From the NCBI GenBank assembly GCA_945950065.1, contig CAMFGQ010000093.1:1-5571 (forward strand): DNA of 5,571 nucleotides, given 5' to 3'. The stretch comes from an uncultured Clostridia bacterium. Lineage in GTDB: Bacteria > Bacillota > Clostridia > Peptostreptococcales > Acidaminobacteraceae. A program made the translations under genes and the position numbers. This document shows, in pieces, positions 5,518-5,571 of the stretch; position 1 is the first letter of the stretch; every line of letters starts with the position of its first letter. The notes under the pieces are model-generated. The model saw only the letters and a list, made by a program, of their open reading frames with translations, was not told where the DNA came from and did no database searches.

Positions 5518-5571
5518 CCAAAATATTTTTATCAGAAATTCTCTTTGTGAGAACATATCCACTGTGGGCTT

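Overview
The window looks like a chromosomal segment of a low-to-moderate GC Firmicute, most likely an anaerobic Clostridia member. The guess rests on the strong AGGAG-type ribosome binding sites, a compact rho-independent terminator, a ferredoxin-fused aldo/keto reductase typical of anaerobes, and codon choice. I cannot name a genus from sequence alone.

Left part (1-3369, minus strand): a three-gene, operon-like cluster read from right to left. First comes a 493-aa membrane protein with two DUF1538 repeats, the UmpA/UmpB-type transporter family. It overlaps by 8 bp a 220-aa soluble protein made of two tandem P-II-like (GlnB/CutA superfamily) domains. After a 57-bp gap comes a 373-aa aldo/keto reductase with a C-terminal two-[4Fe-4S] ferredoxin domain, closed by a clear intrinsic terminator at the left edge. 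The likely logic is a duplicated ion transporter translationally coupled to a nucleotide-sensing P-II-type regulator, with a redox enzyme as the last gene. An internal ATG with its own strong ribosome binding site lies at the start of the second P-II domain, so the regulator may be made in two forms.

Middle part (3370-4163): about 800 bp without an intact gene. The half next to the transporter holds a possible -10 element, weak direct repeats and a 15-bp tandem repeat. The half next to the insertion sequence holds two overlapping, decayed minus-strand gene pieces in different frames: an AlbA_2/Schlafen-type N-terminal fragment and the C-terminal tail of a DUF234-type AAA ATPase. This is a degraded accessory-gene scar.

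Right part (about 4164-5517): an IS30-family insertion sequence of about 1.35 kb, with 30-bp imperfect inverted repeats (22/30) at its ends and a transposase split into two overlapping frames by an apparent one-base deletion. Its left end appears to cut the AlbA_2 fragment. The last 54 bases show nothing recognisable.
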